64,000 bases of DNA from Beverwykella pulmonaria (GCA_001599595.1 BCHH01000003.1:875403-939402); one strand, 5' to 3'; positions 9,969 to 22,803 are shown, counted from the first letter of the stretch. Translations and numbers: made by a program. The notes: a model not told the origin generated them from the sequence alone.

Positions 9969-12900
9969 TCAAAGCATGCTCCGCACCATCTCAAGCCGAA
10001 ACTTCACATCCTTCAAGCCCTTACTCGTGGGCTTCCAATCTTCATACATGCTCAATAGCCCCTCGACCTCCTGCCCAAGCTCCCTCTTGACAAAGTTCTC
10101 CTCCAAGAGCCCCCTCATCGCCCACGGCAGGAAGTACGGGTTGTTCCCGGCACCTGCCACCTCGTAATCCTTAACGCGCAATGCGTACTTATCATCGTCG
10201 TCTACTTTGGCCTCGGGTACAGGGATATTGATACCTTTGAACGATACGGACGTGCCAGGGCGCTTCTGTGATTGTTGAGATTGAATAGGAAGGGAGGTGG
10301 TTTCAAGGGCGTGCTGGACAGCAAGTTCATAGACGCGTGGGTCCTCGTAGACGCGGGAATGGCCTTCTCCTGCATACAGAGAGCCGGCGAGGGCCGGTGA
10401 GAGCTCGCGCACGAGGCCGTGGTCTGGGAGCCCTAGGTTGCGAAGTTTGAGCGCAAAGCCGACAAGATGCGTGAGGAAGTCGGGCGCATGGATGCGGCCG
10501 TCTACGAAGACGGCGCGGTAGATATAGGGATGGGATACTGTTGAGAACGTGGAAGACTGGATATAGGTTAGTAGGAGTCAGGACGATATGAGGACTGCAA
10601 TGCCCCATCTGGCAAATACAACAGGATTTTTTCTGGACAAGCTCAATCGTGTCGACTGGTTGCCGGAATTGCCTACATCGATATTCCTTACTAGATGGAA
10701 GCCGCTCAAGCTAGCTTCTTCATAGTTGGGAATATCGCGAGCAATTCCAGTAAAAAGCCAAGAGGATTAGTCCGACTTTGCAAACCCCTACTGTATGTAC
10801 CAAGGGTGGATTTGCTGTGGTAGAGTGGTCATACTAAACTTACCTCGAGTGACACAAGCTGGTCATCAATACTGCCAACGTAGAATATCCTTACGCCATT
10901 TCGCAGCGCCTCATCGAGCCCAGCGAGATACATCTGACTGACAAGGCTCTTCGGACTCCCAAATTCGAACAGCTCTGCAGCCGTTTGTCCGAGATATCTC
11001 GTGTTGTAATCTCGAAATGGGCCCATGTTTATACCAGCCATTGCGCAAACACCAATTCGTGCAGCATTTACGCAGCCGAACTGGATCAACTTGGCAACGA
11101 GCATGATTGCCACTGGCACGCCCTGGGAGTGGCAAGCGACGAGAATGAAGTCGGCTTCCTTGATGTGTTCAATCCAATTGAGTAGGAGCTTCCACAACGT
11201 GTTCACGCGTTCGGCGATGAACCCCTCTCCTTCGAGCGCGATTTGCTCGATGTCTGGTGTGTAGCCTCGCGCCTCGGTCCAGTCTTTGATTGCGGCGGCG
11301 GCCGCGTTGGCAAACCGTATGGAAGTCCCCTGAGGCTGTCCAAGTACTTTCTGGAGTATAGGCGCCGGGAAATAGCCATGCACCCCGATGGCGACGGCCT
11401 TCTTGATTCGAGGCGGGGAGGGATTGATATGGAGATGGGGCATTGGGGGTTCGTTACCAAGAAAGTACTGGCGAATCTGTTGCCAGTATGACGGCTTCTG
11501 AACCAGACGATATGTGTTCTTGAATTCGGGTAAGATAAGATTGGGTGGCACCTGCTTGATCTTCGCCAGTTGCCTTGGCCCGGGTTTGGATGGCACGGTA
11601 GTAGCCGTCTCTGGGCGGATTGGAGAGGGCGCAGGCGGCGTTTTGGCGGGTGTGGCGATTGTCATGGAGCTCGCAGGAAGGGTTGGGGGTTCCGTAGGCT
11701 CTGCCTTCGCTTTCGGCCGTCCGCGAAGGGACCGAAAGGACCTCTTGGCAAGCGGTTCCTCCGCAGGTGGTCTTGGAGTTTCATTTGAAGTATACTTTGA
11801 TTGCTCTTCCTGCTCATTGAACTGCGCCGCTTCTGGATTGCTCTGTGAAGGCGTGTCGAAGACTGCAACCTCGCCTACTTTCTTGATGGAACTACGACGA
11901 TCTTCAGCCAACTTGCCTTCTCCCTTCGGCTTGTTGTCCTTGAACCAGAATGCCCAGCCGGAGGGTTTGGCAGACGCGTTCGAAGTTGTCTCCGCGTTTT
12001 CAGCCAGAGGGGGCTCTGTAGCCAGGTCTGGCTGCGTCGGTATAGATTCCGGTATAGGCTCCACTGGAGCCTCTGGCGGCTGGCGGGTATCCTCTACCTT
12101 GGGAGGTTCTGGATTGGTTTGTGCATTTTGGGCGCTGCTCCACAGCCAGAACCACGAACCACCCGATATGTTCCTGCTCTCATTGGGCGGCGGCGCGTCC
12201 TTGATCTCGGTATCCGGTCCAGCGCTGTTCCCGGACGGCGCGTCCTCCATTTCGGTATCTTGGGCTGGTGTTGGTATGCTTCCCAGCTCCTTCGATTTCG
12301 CATTCGCTTCTTCGGAAGGTGTGGGCCTTGGTAGAGGAGTTTTCTGCGCGTCGTCTGGGACATTTTTAGGAGCATAGCCATCTGGTCGCGACCACCATCC
12401 CCGCCAACCAAAGGTGCTCGCAGGCTCGCCGGTTTTGGGGGGGTCGGGTGGTAACGGCGGCTCGTCGACGGTCGGTGGAGGTGGGTCTGTCGACTCCTTC
12501 GAAGCTTCCTGTGCCTCGCCTACGGAGCCGTCCGAGGACACGTTCAACTTGGTCATGGCGGCGGGAATGGCGCTGCCTTTGCTGGACTTCCGTTTTGTGA
12601 GGAACTTCTTGGGGGACTCGTCCTGCGGTTTCTGCGCCTCGTGCAGCTCTGATGTCGCACCTCCGGCCACGCCGATGCTCTCTTTGGCTGTTCTGACGAT
12701 AGCAGGCGCCTTGGATCGCCAGCTGCCACCTCCGCCCAACCACTTCCGGCTCGCCTTCTTGTTTAGCGTTTGTGTGCCTGAGGCTGAGGCTATGTCGTTC
12801 GATGCGGAGGCGGGCTCATCTACCGGCTTCTTGAAAGCCGCATTCTGCGGTATTCCACCCTCGTTCAGCGTGCTCGGCGGTGGGTAGGAAGAGCTGGCTT

Positions 12901-12985
12901 CTGCAGGCGGTGCCGGCACGGGCTCGGGTCTGCCTTCGTCGGCTGGCGCCTGGTGATTGGGTTTCGGCTTCTTGCGTGGGCTCAT
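9969..12985 (-). CDS. Large alpha/beta-hydrolase (lipase-like) protein with disordered N-terminus
   Basis: Exons (minus) 12985-10844 and 10556-9969 give 909 aa. The longer frame from 13063 starts at GTG, so the ATG at 12985 (MSPRKKPKPN) is used. The first ~430 residues are Pro/Ser/Glu-rich, low complexity and lysine-rich near the start, with three similar W-containing segments (KWLGGGGSWRSK, STFGWRGWWSRPDGY, GWAFWFKDNKPKGEG). The C-terminal half has KKAVAIGVHGYFPAP, typical of the first strand and oxyanion region of an alpha/beta hydrolase. It also has ILVACHSQGVPVAIML, a nucleophile elbow with Ser in C-H-S-Q-G, and later NPYFLPWAMRGLLEE. Substrate unknown. It is head to head with SPB1. Confidence 0.8.
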
Positions 12986-13364
12986 CTCATTCCAACGTGA
13001 AGACGGAGGTGCTCGAGCAGCCTGAAGGGGCGCCGATGTGTCTGTGGGTGAGTGTGCGCGCACAAAAGAGCGTGGGTGGTGGTGTTGACGGACAGCGCAC
13101 CTTCACTCCTGTCACAGGCCAGGCGTAGTGGCTGTTGTCGGCCATGGGATGACGCAGTTGCCCTGCCCTTGTTGCTAGCGCGTCTTCTACGCTCCAAAAT
13201 CGGCTAGCTCAACGCCGAGGGGCTGAATGCACGAGCCAGCCACACCTGAGCCACAGCGCTTTCTGCCGCGGCCCACCGCCCTGGCGAGGTCCAAAAAATT
13301 CCTCTGGTGAACGGCAGCACTTCCCCGCCAGTGCCTGCCCTACCAACCCACCAACGTCGCAGCC
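12986..13364. promoter_or_regulatory. Bidirectional upstream region of the hydrolase-like gene and SPB1
   Basis: A GC-rich 379-bp gap separates two divergent ATGs (12985 minus, 13365 plus). It must hold both promoters. No TATA box is evident. Confidence 0.4.
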
Positions 13365-16001
13365 ATGGCCATCCAGAAGAAGGTGCGAGTACTCGATTGT
13401 ATGTCCGTGTGAATGCTGATCGGATTCTAGCACGGCAAAGGCCGTCTCGACAAATGGTACAAGCTCGCGAAAGAGAAGGGCTACCGTGCCCGCTCCGCCT
13501 TCAAGCTGATCCAGCTGAACAAGAAGTACGGCTTCTTGGAGAAGAGCAAGGTGCTCATTGACCTCTGCGCCGCCCCAGGCGTACGCACCTCCCCCTCCCC
13601 ACACGAGCAGACCTCGCCCTAATTCATACAGGGATGGTGTCAAGTCGCTGCCGAGGTGATGCCCATGGGCGCGCTCATCGTCGGCGTCGATCTGAACCCC
13701 ATAAAACCCATTCCGCGATGTATCACCTTCCAGAGTGACATCACCTCCGACAAGTGCCGCGCCACCCTCCGCCAGCATCTCAAGACATGGAAGGCGGATT
13801 GCGTCTTGCACGACGGAGCCCCCAACGTGGGCACGGCATGGGTGCAGGACGCCTTCTCGCAGGCAGAGCTGGTGCTGCAGTCCATGAAGCTCGCCACGGA
13901 ATTCCTTGTCGAGGGCGGCACATTCGTCACCAAGATCTTCCGATCCAAAGACTACAATTCGCTCCTCTGGGTTTTCAAGCAGCTGTTCACCAAAGTCGAG
14001 GCTACCAAGCCGCCGTCGTCCCGCAACATCTCTGCCGAAATTTTTGTCGTGTGCCGTGGCTACAAGGCACCGAAGCATTTGGACCCCAAGTTTCTCGACC
14101 CTCGCTCGGTATTCGCCGAACTCGCCGATCCCGCGCCAAACAATGAAGCCAAGGTGTTCAAGCCAGAGATCAAGAAGAGAAAGCGTGAGGGCTACGAAGA
14201 GGGAGACTACACCCAGTTCAAGGAGGCCCCGGTCAGCGAGTTCATCCAGAACTCCGATCCCATTGCGATCCTAGGAAGCCTCAACAAGCTGAGCTTTGAC
14301 CAAGCCCCGAATGGCGACATCGCCATTGCCACCATCAACAAAATGCCCGAGACCACGGACGAGATTCGGAAGTGTTGCGCTGATTTGAAAGTCTTGGGAC
14401 GAGCCGACTTCAAGCGGCTGCTGCGATGGCGGTTGAAGGTGCGGGAGATATTTGGTTTCTCAACCAAGAAAAAGGACGCAGAGGTAGCCGCAGCTGCGGC
14501 TAAAGCGGCTGAAGGAGAGGAAGTGGCGCACATCGAGTCCATGGATGAGGAGATGAAGATCCAGGAGGAGATGGAGCGGCTGAAGGACCAAGACTCCAAG
14601 AAAAAGAAAAAAGCAAAGCGGAATGAGAATGAGAAAAAACAGAAGGAGATCATCCGCATGCAGATGAACATGACGACACCCATGGAAATCGGGATGGAGC
14701 AAGCGGGGCCGTATGGAGAAGACTCCATGTTCGCGCTGAAAGCCGTCGACAAGGCCGGCGCTCTTGCACAGGTTGCCAAGGGAAAAATGGCGACCCTTGT
14801 CCAACAAGAAAAGGCACACGAATCTAGCGACGAAGAGATGGAGTCCGACGACGAAGAGGACCAGCTCGAGCGGGAGTTGGATTTCGCGTACAGCACTTAC
14901 GTGGAAGCGAGATCGGCCAAGGACGCAAAGTACAAGGCCAAACGCGCCCGGAAAGAGGACGAAGATGGCGAGTGGAATGGTTTCTCCGACACAGAAAAGG
15001 CGGAGAGTAGTGACGAGGAACTTGTGGAAGATCATGATAGCGACATAAGTGACGATGAAGAGGGTCCGGACAAGCTGATCACCGATTTGGATCATAACCA
15101 GGGGACACGTAATGGATTGACAAAGCGAGCAACGAGATTTTTCGAACAGGATATCTTCAAGGGCATCGACGGACTGGAAGGTCTCGAAGAGGACGACGAC
15201 GACAGTGGCATCGACGTTGAGGAAGCTGCGAACGAGAATATCGTGAAGTTACCAGAGCGACACAACCCCGAGCCTCCCATGCCCGCGAAGAAAGCAAAGG
15301 TACCTGCTCTCGTGCCAGATGATTCCGAAGATGCGTCATCGGGAGAGGAGGACAATGACGAAATCGAGGAGGTGAAGCGCGATGAGTCTACCTGGGAGCA
15401 AGACGACATACCCATGAAGAACGGCCGCCCGGATATCGACATCATCACCGCAGAAGCCATGACACTAGCTCACGAGCTCGCAACGGGCAAGAAGTCAAAG
15501 CACGATATGATGGACGACAGCTTCAACCGATACTCCCTTCGGGACGTCGACGGCCTCCCCGATTGGTTCCTCGATGACGAAAACAAGCACTCCAAAATGC
15601 AACGGCCCGTCACCGCTGCCGCCGCTGCTGCCATCAAGGAGAAGACCCGCGCTTTCAACGCGCGTCCCATCAAGAAGGTCCGCGAAGCTAAGGCCCGTAA
15701 GAAGTTCAAGGCCGCGCAGCGGCTTGAGAAGCTCAAAAAGAAGAGCGCTTTGCTCGCTGATGACGAGGGTCTGACAGAGAAGGAGAAGGCGCAGAGCATT
15801 AACCGATTGATGAGCAGGGCTATGAAAAAGAAGCCCAAGTCGAAGGTTTCTGTGGTCGTCGCTAGGGGCGGAAACAACGGAATCAAGGGCAGACCGAAGG
15901 GCACGAAGGGTAAATATAAGATGGTGGATGCGAGGCTGAAAAAGGACGTTAGGGCTGAGAAGAGGCTGGCGAAGAAAGCTAAGGGGAGTGGCAGGAGGTG
16001 A
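13365..16001 (+). CDS. SPB1: AdoMet-dependent rRNA 2'-O-methyltransferase SPB1
   Basis: Nucleolar methyltransferase that modifies the A-loop of 25S rRNA and is needed for 60S subunit assembly. Exons 13365-13382, 13431-13580 and 13632-16001 give 845 aa, close to yeast Spb1 (841). The RrmJ/FtsJ domain starts at [20 protein letters not shown]. It has the SAM-binding [17 protein letters not shown], the catalytic Asp in [10 protein letters not shown], the Lys in [11 protein letters not shown], and the Glu in [13 protein letters not shown]. These complete the K-D-K-E tetrad. A DUF3381-like middle region, long acidic/coiled stretches and the C-terminal Spb1 domain follow ([16 protein letters not shown] and the basic end [19 protein letters not shown]). 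The tiny first exon (six codons) is followed by a 48-bp intron. Confidence 0.95.
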
Positions 16002-16107
16002 TGGGCATTAGCTAGACCCAATTTAACTTTGTATTATGCTTTCGTGGCTAGCGTTCCCATCTCCCATCGGCTCTCTACGTTATTATCGCGGATATATCTC
16101 ATCCCTT

Positions 16108-17730
16108 TCATCCCCTCAAATCCTGCACTGGCAAGTCCTTGATCAGCATAGGGAGCACCGTATCCGTAAATGCCCACACATTACTCGAGTAATCCGCGCT
16201 CCACAAACTCCCCGTATACCACGTCGACCTGTGCCCTTGCAACGCATTCAACTTCTGCACAAACCCACCCTCCAACTCCTGCTTCGATTGTCGCCACAAA
16301 ATCGAGTTGTGGTCCGTGAAAGCGCGGAATTCCAGGACGCAGTCTCCCGTATAATTCACCGTTCCAGCGGATACGAGTTTCTGCACGTTCTCGGAAATGG
16401 TGTGTTGAGCTTCAGAGGTGGTGATGGAGTAGTTTGTGCCGAAGAGGACGCGGAAGAGCTGGAGGGTTGGCGGACCGGTCGAGTCGAAGCGTAGCGTGTA
16501 GGGATAGTTCCGGAGAGCTAGGTGGTTTTCTGGTATTGCGGCTGGGGAGAGGTAGCCGATACTATAGTTTTCAGGTATACAGGGGATGTGCATTACGCCG
16601 ATGAAGGACCATGTCGGCGTCCAGGTACGGAAGACTTCCTTCTCCTTCTCATCGACGTCGAAGTTCGTAAGACTGGGCGATAGAGAAGGGGGGGGAGTGA
16701 AGAGCAGGCGTTTTGCTTTGACCAGGTACTTGCCATCCGGGCTGTTAACCACGAGTTTTACTCCATTGTCGCTTCTCTCAGCTTCAATAACGGAGCTTGA
16801 TAACAGGACGTCTTTCTTGAGCACTTCATACGCGCGTTGGTAGAGTAGGCTGTTACTCCCCATAGGAACAAACAAGCCATCGGCATTTGGCTGCGTCTAA
16901 GATTGGTCGTGCCGGGTCAGCGTGGTTTCGTAAATATTATTGGAAGAGAGAAAGATGGAAGAATGGTATATGTGAGTGAGTGTCTTTTTTGCGCTTTGTG
17001 CAAAATATGCGAGACACCAGTTCTGACGATGCGACAAGATACCATTACTCACACTCCTTGCAATTGGCCCACCGAAAGCTTGCATAACGTATAGTGTCAG
17101 TACGTTCTCTACCCCGCCTAATCCTACGTTCGACACCCCCATTATTATTGGCGCTGCGGCTTCGAGACCATGCTGGCGGGCAAAGTCTCCGAATGGGACT
17201 AAGAGATCAGAAGGGATGGACGATGGGGAGGGGAAGCTCCAGTATCCAGGTGTCATGAACGACTCGTACTTTTCGACTAGAGACAGCCATCTTTGCAAGG
17301 CCTCCGTAGTGGCGCTGGAGGTAGGTGGCGTGTACCCAGTTAAGGTCTTCCCGGTCTCGATATCGACATTCACAGTCGTCAGTCTCCGTGGAGTGCTCAC
17401 AGTGATTCCAACGCCTAAACGAGCGAAAAAGGATTCTGCGCTCCCGTACCTGATGTAGGATTGCACGCCGTACTCAATCGTGGTGTTTATGCCGGGAAGT
17501 GTGTAGGTATCCACGTGCCCACCTAGATGGTCTTTTTGTTCAATGACGAGGATGGAGGTATTTAGGTCTTCGCGGAGGCGAATGGCAGCGTAGGTTCCAG
17601 ATGCGCCGCCGCCGATAATGGCGACGTTCTTTGTGAGGATACGGGAGGGCAAGAAATGGTGTTCATTGATCAGTGCATAGGTTGAAATGGTATGGAGAGT
17701 GAAGATGATGGGAATAGTACTTTGAAACAT
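16108..17730 (-). CDS. Secreted FAD-dependent oxidoreductase, beta-cyclopiazonate dehydrogenase-like
   Basis: Exons (minus) 17730-17053 and 16896-16108 give 488 aa. The frame extends upstream to 17757 only through a TTG codon, so ATG 17730 is used. It starts with a signal peptide-like segment (MFQSTIPIIFTLHTISTYA). The Rossmann dinucleotide motif is NVAIIGGGASGTYAAIRL, followed by the acidic end of strand 2 (LVIEQKDHLGGH), a hallmark of flavin amine oxidase/phytoene-desaturase-like enzymes. Residues around IEYGVQSYIRYG, and the C-terminal NVWAFTDTVLP, fit the same family. Related fungal proteins are often annotated as beta-cyclopiazonate dehydrogenase. No cyclopiazonic acid genes are nearby, so the substrate is unknown. 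The intron at 16897-17052 uses a GTGAGT donor. Confidence 0.82.
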
Positions 17731-19019
17731 GATGTTTTCTCTATGGTTCCGTTCCAAAAACCTACTGATCTAGCTAGGACAGCATTCTCGTTTTATGCTT
17801 GTCTCTTGAAGCCTCCTCCTCACTCAAGCCTGCAAAGTTCAGCCTAATGGTCTATGGGCTGCAGGTCGACACGAATATAAAAGCGCCCATGTAGTGCCTT
17901 GACAGTAGCGTTTACACAAATCTCTCCATTGTACCATTGGTTTTTTTATTGAAGCAAGGGAGCTGACGGGTAATTGCCTAATGCAGGGACAAGAATTGCG
18001 GTCAGCCATTTATACACACACCGATGTGTCTGTGTTCGCCCATTAGAGTTCTCAGTAGCGGTACTTAGCGTCTGACATGCATACAAGGCTAGTGGTCAAC
18101 CAATATAATTGGTTGAGGAGGAGTTGTAGATACGAATAGATCGGTGATTTACGAGGTGCGAGGGTTCGTGGGTCTAGAATGTAGCCCATAGGGTGGGTTA
18201 TCGTATATGCTAAAGCAGATTTAATTAAAATGGTTATCAACAAGGCTGCATTTTTCAAGGCAATCGTACCAAAGTCTTGAAAGCGCACTCAAATGCTCAC
18301 GCCGAAGCGACTCTCTATTGTCATTTTTAAGTGATTTTTGAGAATGCTGCATGGCGCCTTTGGGGCTGTACAGCGGGATTTCGTAGGTTCAGGGTATTTT
18401 TTTACTTCTTAGTTGAATTTTCCATCATTTCAACTAATCAACAGCGGCGAATCAAATTCATTTGAAGATAGGGACGTTGTGTTGGCTTTCTCATTTATGT
18501 CGGATCAGATACTGCAAAAGTATGTAGCTATAACATGGGACTAGCTAACGATGCTGCGAGTCCATGAGGCTCGAAGAATACTTTCCAAAAGCAAGGAGTT
18601 TTATGTAAAATCCCATAGATGTATGGATTTGGATGAGGAGAGTGAAATATGGGGGTGGGGTGAATGGTCGTGCAACGAGTAGAGTTGGTGATATAAAGCC
18701 ACCTACATTACCTGGGCTCTGCGCAACCTCCAACAACTTCTTATCCTGAACAACTCTTGTCAAGCCACGAAACTGTATCAGCCTGCAGGGTTAAGCACAC
18801 GAGTCGATACGAAAACTGCGGCTTCCCATCCCCCTAATGCGAACACGCCGACCCTTCGTTCAAGGAGACAGACGGCTCTCTCACGTACTAAAATACCCAC
18901 TATTGTCTCTTCAAGTAGTCAGGATTCTCCAAAAAGATGATTATAAATGACTTACGCGGTGAGCTTCTTGCGGGGATTGTCGTAATATTTCTGACTGCTG
19001 TTTCTATGCCAATCACCTC
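17731..19019. other. AT-rich gene-poor stretch
   Basis: Start of the repeat-rich island. Open frames at 18052-18288 (only a GTG start) and 18545-18763 show no domain or splice context. Nothing is assigned. Confidence 0.4.
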
Positions 19020-20275
19020 ATATGAAGACTCCTCGCGATTGGGAGAATGACTTCCGGAAGTGCTCTTTGTGGTCTCCATGTCTCGTCTCGAAGTGGATGT
19101 CACTCATCGCCGAGTCAGACCTCTATTCTGCAATGATAGTCAGGAGCCCTGGTAGAAAACTACATGCTCAACTCTCGCTTCTCATGATGACACTGCTCAG
19201 AGAGCCACACCTTGCAGAGAGTATCCAATACGTGGGACACATCGTCAAGTGCAATAGTGTGGCAGAGCTGATTGATTCTAGCCAACCTCGATCAGTCTTC
19301 CGCGGGTACAAGTAGTTTAGAGGACCCGAATGGGATCAGCAGTGCGAGTAATTGACCAAGAAGGCAGAAGAGTTTTGGGCCAACAATGTGCTTGAAGGAT
19401 GAACCGCCGGAATCAGTCTGCTTCCCGAGAAGTTGCTGTTGGAATTGATCATTGCAATAGCTTCAAATGTCAACTACATAGCACTTAAAACTATCGAGGA
19501 AGTTTGGGCATCTTTCTTCATCTTCCTTAGACTTGAAGTCCATGACGGGTTTTCTATTTCATCGTCCAAGTTTCATGGTCTACCCAAGATAGAGAAACTT
19601 CGTATACCGACCAGGATCTTGCTAAAGAACAACATGAATTCCAAATGGAACGCCTACACTACGAAGTATCTGTAGCGATTTAAAGCTTATGAACAAATTC
19701 ATCTTCAGGGTGACAAAGGAGGTTCATCTCTAGGGATATTTAGAAATTTGTCAATACTTCATATTGGCCATACCCATACCGAAGTTACGCCCGAGAAGGT
19801 GGCTGACGTAGTGAGGTGATACAAGGCTGTCACAGAGTTCTCTTTCGCCTGGAACCGGTACCACATATACGATTCGCCTATTTCCTATCCTTGTACGAAG
19901 CCTTGCTGTTACGCAAGTACGGCTTGGAATATGAGGATATATCTTTGAGACGTGACCTTCAGATTGAGATTGTCTTCGATCCCACAATGGGTTCTGTCGT
20001 CGGCTTCGAAAGACTGAAGACGATTATCATAGCTGACAACATCTTGTTAGGTACACCGATCGATCTAGATCCGTGAGATGACTGGACCAATGGGAAACTT
20101 GAGTTCCGAATGAGTGACCGTCTACCTCATTCTACTAGAAACTTTCATCCGTGGAGCGAAGAACATGTATATCTGCGATGAGACTATTTTTCTTTCGGAT
20201 CTTGCAAACGACCTTCCCCGGCTACCTCTGTTAAAAGGATGTGAGTGTGGTTGGCGAGAGAGTTGACATGTTTCT
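19020..20275 (+). pseudogene. Relic of an F-box/leucine-rich-like fungal protein gene
   Basis: Successive plus frames contain pieces typical of fungal F-box-associated leucine-rich hypotheticals. The pieces are LSLLMMTLLREPHLAESIQY near 19170, LLLELIIAIASNVNYIALK near 19433, FHGLPKIEKLRIPTRILL near 19570, and FERLKTIIIADNILLGTPID near 20005. A final piece with DLANDLPRLPLLKG is near 20200. They are in the right order but in different frames with stops between them, so the gene is broken. No F-box itself is visible at the start. The family call is from pattern memory and moderate. Confidence 0.5.
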
Positions 20276-21334
20276 AGAACTCCCAACCCGCCTTCTAAAA
20301 CATGGGCATTGCTTCTCTTTCCGCTTCAAGATAGATAGAACCAATCCGCCACTGAAAGCGAGCTGGCAAGGCGAGTAGCCGCCAATCAACTGTCCCAGTT
20401 TCGAAAGAATAAGCATTTTAAGTTAGGTGGAATATCGTGGGCATTATGACTAGCATGCAAGATGGTATCTTTGCTACAATTGTAGTATTTGCGAAAATTT
20501 TCTGCACGCTTGCTCATACGTAAAGGTTTTGAAGCCAGAGGTGTTTTTCAGGCTTTCAAAGTGGTTGTGGAATATATCCTGCTATATATTTCGCTTTCCA
20601 TCTTCATCCAATTCATACCGAGGCCGAAAGTAAGCTTCATTTTCCTCTTCCCTGCAGTTACAACGGTCGACCGCGTCTTGCCCTAACGACTAAGAAGCTC
20701 TTCTGAGATGAGCACCACAATAAGTAATATATAGTCACATCGTCCAACGGAAATCACTTAAGTCCCTATTGTTTGTGAGGGTCTGTGATTGTATTCGCTT
20801 GTACCTCGATACCCCATGATCTTCCCTCTTGTTATTCTTCAATTACTTTGTGATCGAGAGCTTCAAATAGGCGAAATGAAATGGAATTTATAGTCAGAGT
20901 TTCCAAAAAAGTGAATATCTGGGTCATTGAACTAGCTACTCAACTGAAGATTTTTCTTGATCTGGCAGTCAACTCTGTCGCAATTAGAAGAGGCAGTCAA
21001 TCATCTGATGGGTAAAAGTGTGTATAAGGAGTGTGAAAGCCGTGAAGAGCTGACTGCTCGCACGACGACTATATATACCCATGAAGAGGAGCTAGCTAGA
21101 ATAGGACATATGGTAGAACACGTGCGACGCGTGACAAACTCTAGAGTAATCTTCCCACCAAGTAGCTTTGGCACGAAGTCGACATGATCAGAGCAACCCC
21201 TCAAGCCCACGATGTACTTGCCAGACGGCCATGTTTTTCTGTCAGCAAGAATGACTAGAACATGGCTCTGGGACGTGCTCTAGATTGAGATAAGATTCCC
21301 TTTTGGGTTGTGCATCACTACCTCATACATTATC
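20276..21334. other. AT-rich stretch without a supported gene
   Basis: ORFs at 20489-20686 and 20957-21187 have no recognisable domain, signal peptide or intron pattern. They look like chance or decayed frames. Confidence 0.35.
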
Positions 21335-22183
21335 CTATCTGCATACATAACATTTCTGGAAAACGTCATTGAAACTGCATCTCTCGGCAGTATCGATTAA
21401 AACAACCCTGCTGCAAGAGCAAATAATCTTGCGGACATGGAACATGCCCTGGCGGTGGTATGCTAAGGCGACATCCACGGTGAAGACCGGAAAATCCTTC
21501 ATGATGACCTCAAAGTCCTTCGATCTTATGAAATCTCGATGGTGTTCGAGAAAGACAGAAGCGATGGTTATCCCCATCCGAGTTTCCGCAAGAGCGGATG
21601 ATCCATAATAGGCACGAATGACGGCCTGCAGGATATCGAATGTTTCGCTGTTTGGGGTAGACTTCAAAGTTTCGAGAACGTCCTCGGCCGCAGGTGCGTA
21701 GAGTTGTGTGATATCATACTTGTCGGCGATGGCGTAAATATCCATAGGAATAAGTACCCTCTTCAGCTTGTCCTCCTGTGACATAGTCTTGATCGCGTCC
21801 TTGTCATACTCCATGCTGTACATGAATTTGAGGGCAAATTCGACATTTTCAGGATTGTCGTCGTGGATCTCCATAGTAGGCTCCAAAGCTTCCTATGTGA
21901 TTTTAGTGAGACTAGTTTACTGGATTAACTTCAGAGCACTCGAACCTTGAAGTTGCCGGTGAATGCTCTCATGAAGAACTCAGATTCCCTGCAAAGGATC
22001 GCTTTGTGGGCATAGTACTCGTTTGTCTTGCCATTGCAGATTTGCTTGATCGTGATATCAGAGAGGACGGGGTTATTGAAGAGCCTAGAAGTAAAAGCGT
22101 GGTCAGTATGTAATATTGATCCGGAAATGTGTAGTGTAGGGCGGTAAAACTCACGTTGCAAACGGCTTTGCCTTCTCCGCCAT
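21335..22183 (-). CDS. BTB/POZ domain protein
   Basis: Exons (minus) 22183-22155, 22084-21946 and 21892-21335 give 241 aa, with both introns (70 and 53 bp) in frame. The N-terminal half is a BTB/POZ fold: LFNNPVLSDITIKQI, then YYAHKAILCRESEFFMRAF and later FALKFMYSMEYD. These match the conserved D-hydrophobic-H-K and L-x-x-x-S-x-x-F-x-x-x-F motifs. The C-terminal half contains MDIYAIADKYDITQL, the helix after the BTB core. No MATH, BACK or Kelch domain is evident. Such small BTB proteins are abundant in ascomycetes and may bind Cullin-3 or other partners, but no role can be fixed. Lies in the repeat-rich island, yet the frame is intact. Confidence 0.78.
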
Positions 22184-22534
22184 CGTGTGAATAGTTCGAA
22201 CGAGGCTCCGAGTGTGAGTGGGTTGGAAAGACGATGAGGCTAAGGGAGTGACTGCAGAGGTCACCTTGCAAAGTAAGAGCAGTCCGGCGTTTGTTCGTCT
22301 AACTATGTTTCGGCTAGCGCAAATTTCAAAGTAAAGGCGAATGAGTCAAGGCGGTATACTAATCTTATTCCTTGTTCTTCCTCCTGCAAGCTCGCACTAA
22401 ATCAGGGACAAAGAAGATTCTAGAATTTTCTACGTCGACCATGGATGCTAAGCACTTGAGCTGTACTTGAACTTCCAGCCCGCAAGAATTCAGTCTCGCT
22501 GAAGCTTGTAGAAATCTCGAAGAGAGCTGGAGAA

Positions 22535-22735
22535 TTACCCCAATGTTGCTTTGCTCCGTCGATTTTGGAGAACCAAATTCAGACTCATAATCGGATATTT
22601 CTTGGCTAATTTCTCGAATTTCTTGTCAAATAAGGTGTCACGAGATTCCTCGATGAGCAGTGCCGCTATATTGCGCGTCAGCAAACAATCCATTTTGACA
22701 CATCGACTATAATGAACTTCTACATCTGAAGGCAT
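22535..22735 (-). pseudogene. C-terminal relic of a second BTB-type gene
   Basis: The minus frame contains MDCLLTRNIAALLIEESRDT and FEKLAKKYPIMSLNLVLQNR. This resembles the tail of the adjacent BTB protein class (residues after the BTB fold ending in a helix with D/N-L-V). No BTB core is found upstream, so this appears to be a fragment of a duplicated neighbour. Confidence 0.35.
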
Positions 22736-22803
22736 GCAATGGTGAAATACTGGCTTAAATCGTTTAAGTTTGGAAATCTCTGAGCAGCGCAGATAAGTAA
22801 GGC

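Noticed and set aside
11514..12377. Plus-strand open frame of 287 codons over the hydrolase-like gene
   Set aside because: Gly/Ser-rich shadow of the low-complexity N-terminus encoded on the minus strand.
12986..13063. Upstream extension of the hydrolase-like protein
   Set aside because: It begins at GTG; the first ATG with a sensible N-terminus is at 12985.
13209..14078. Minus-strand open frame of 289 codons over SPB1
   Set aside because: Antisense of the methyltransferase domain; no domain of its own.
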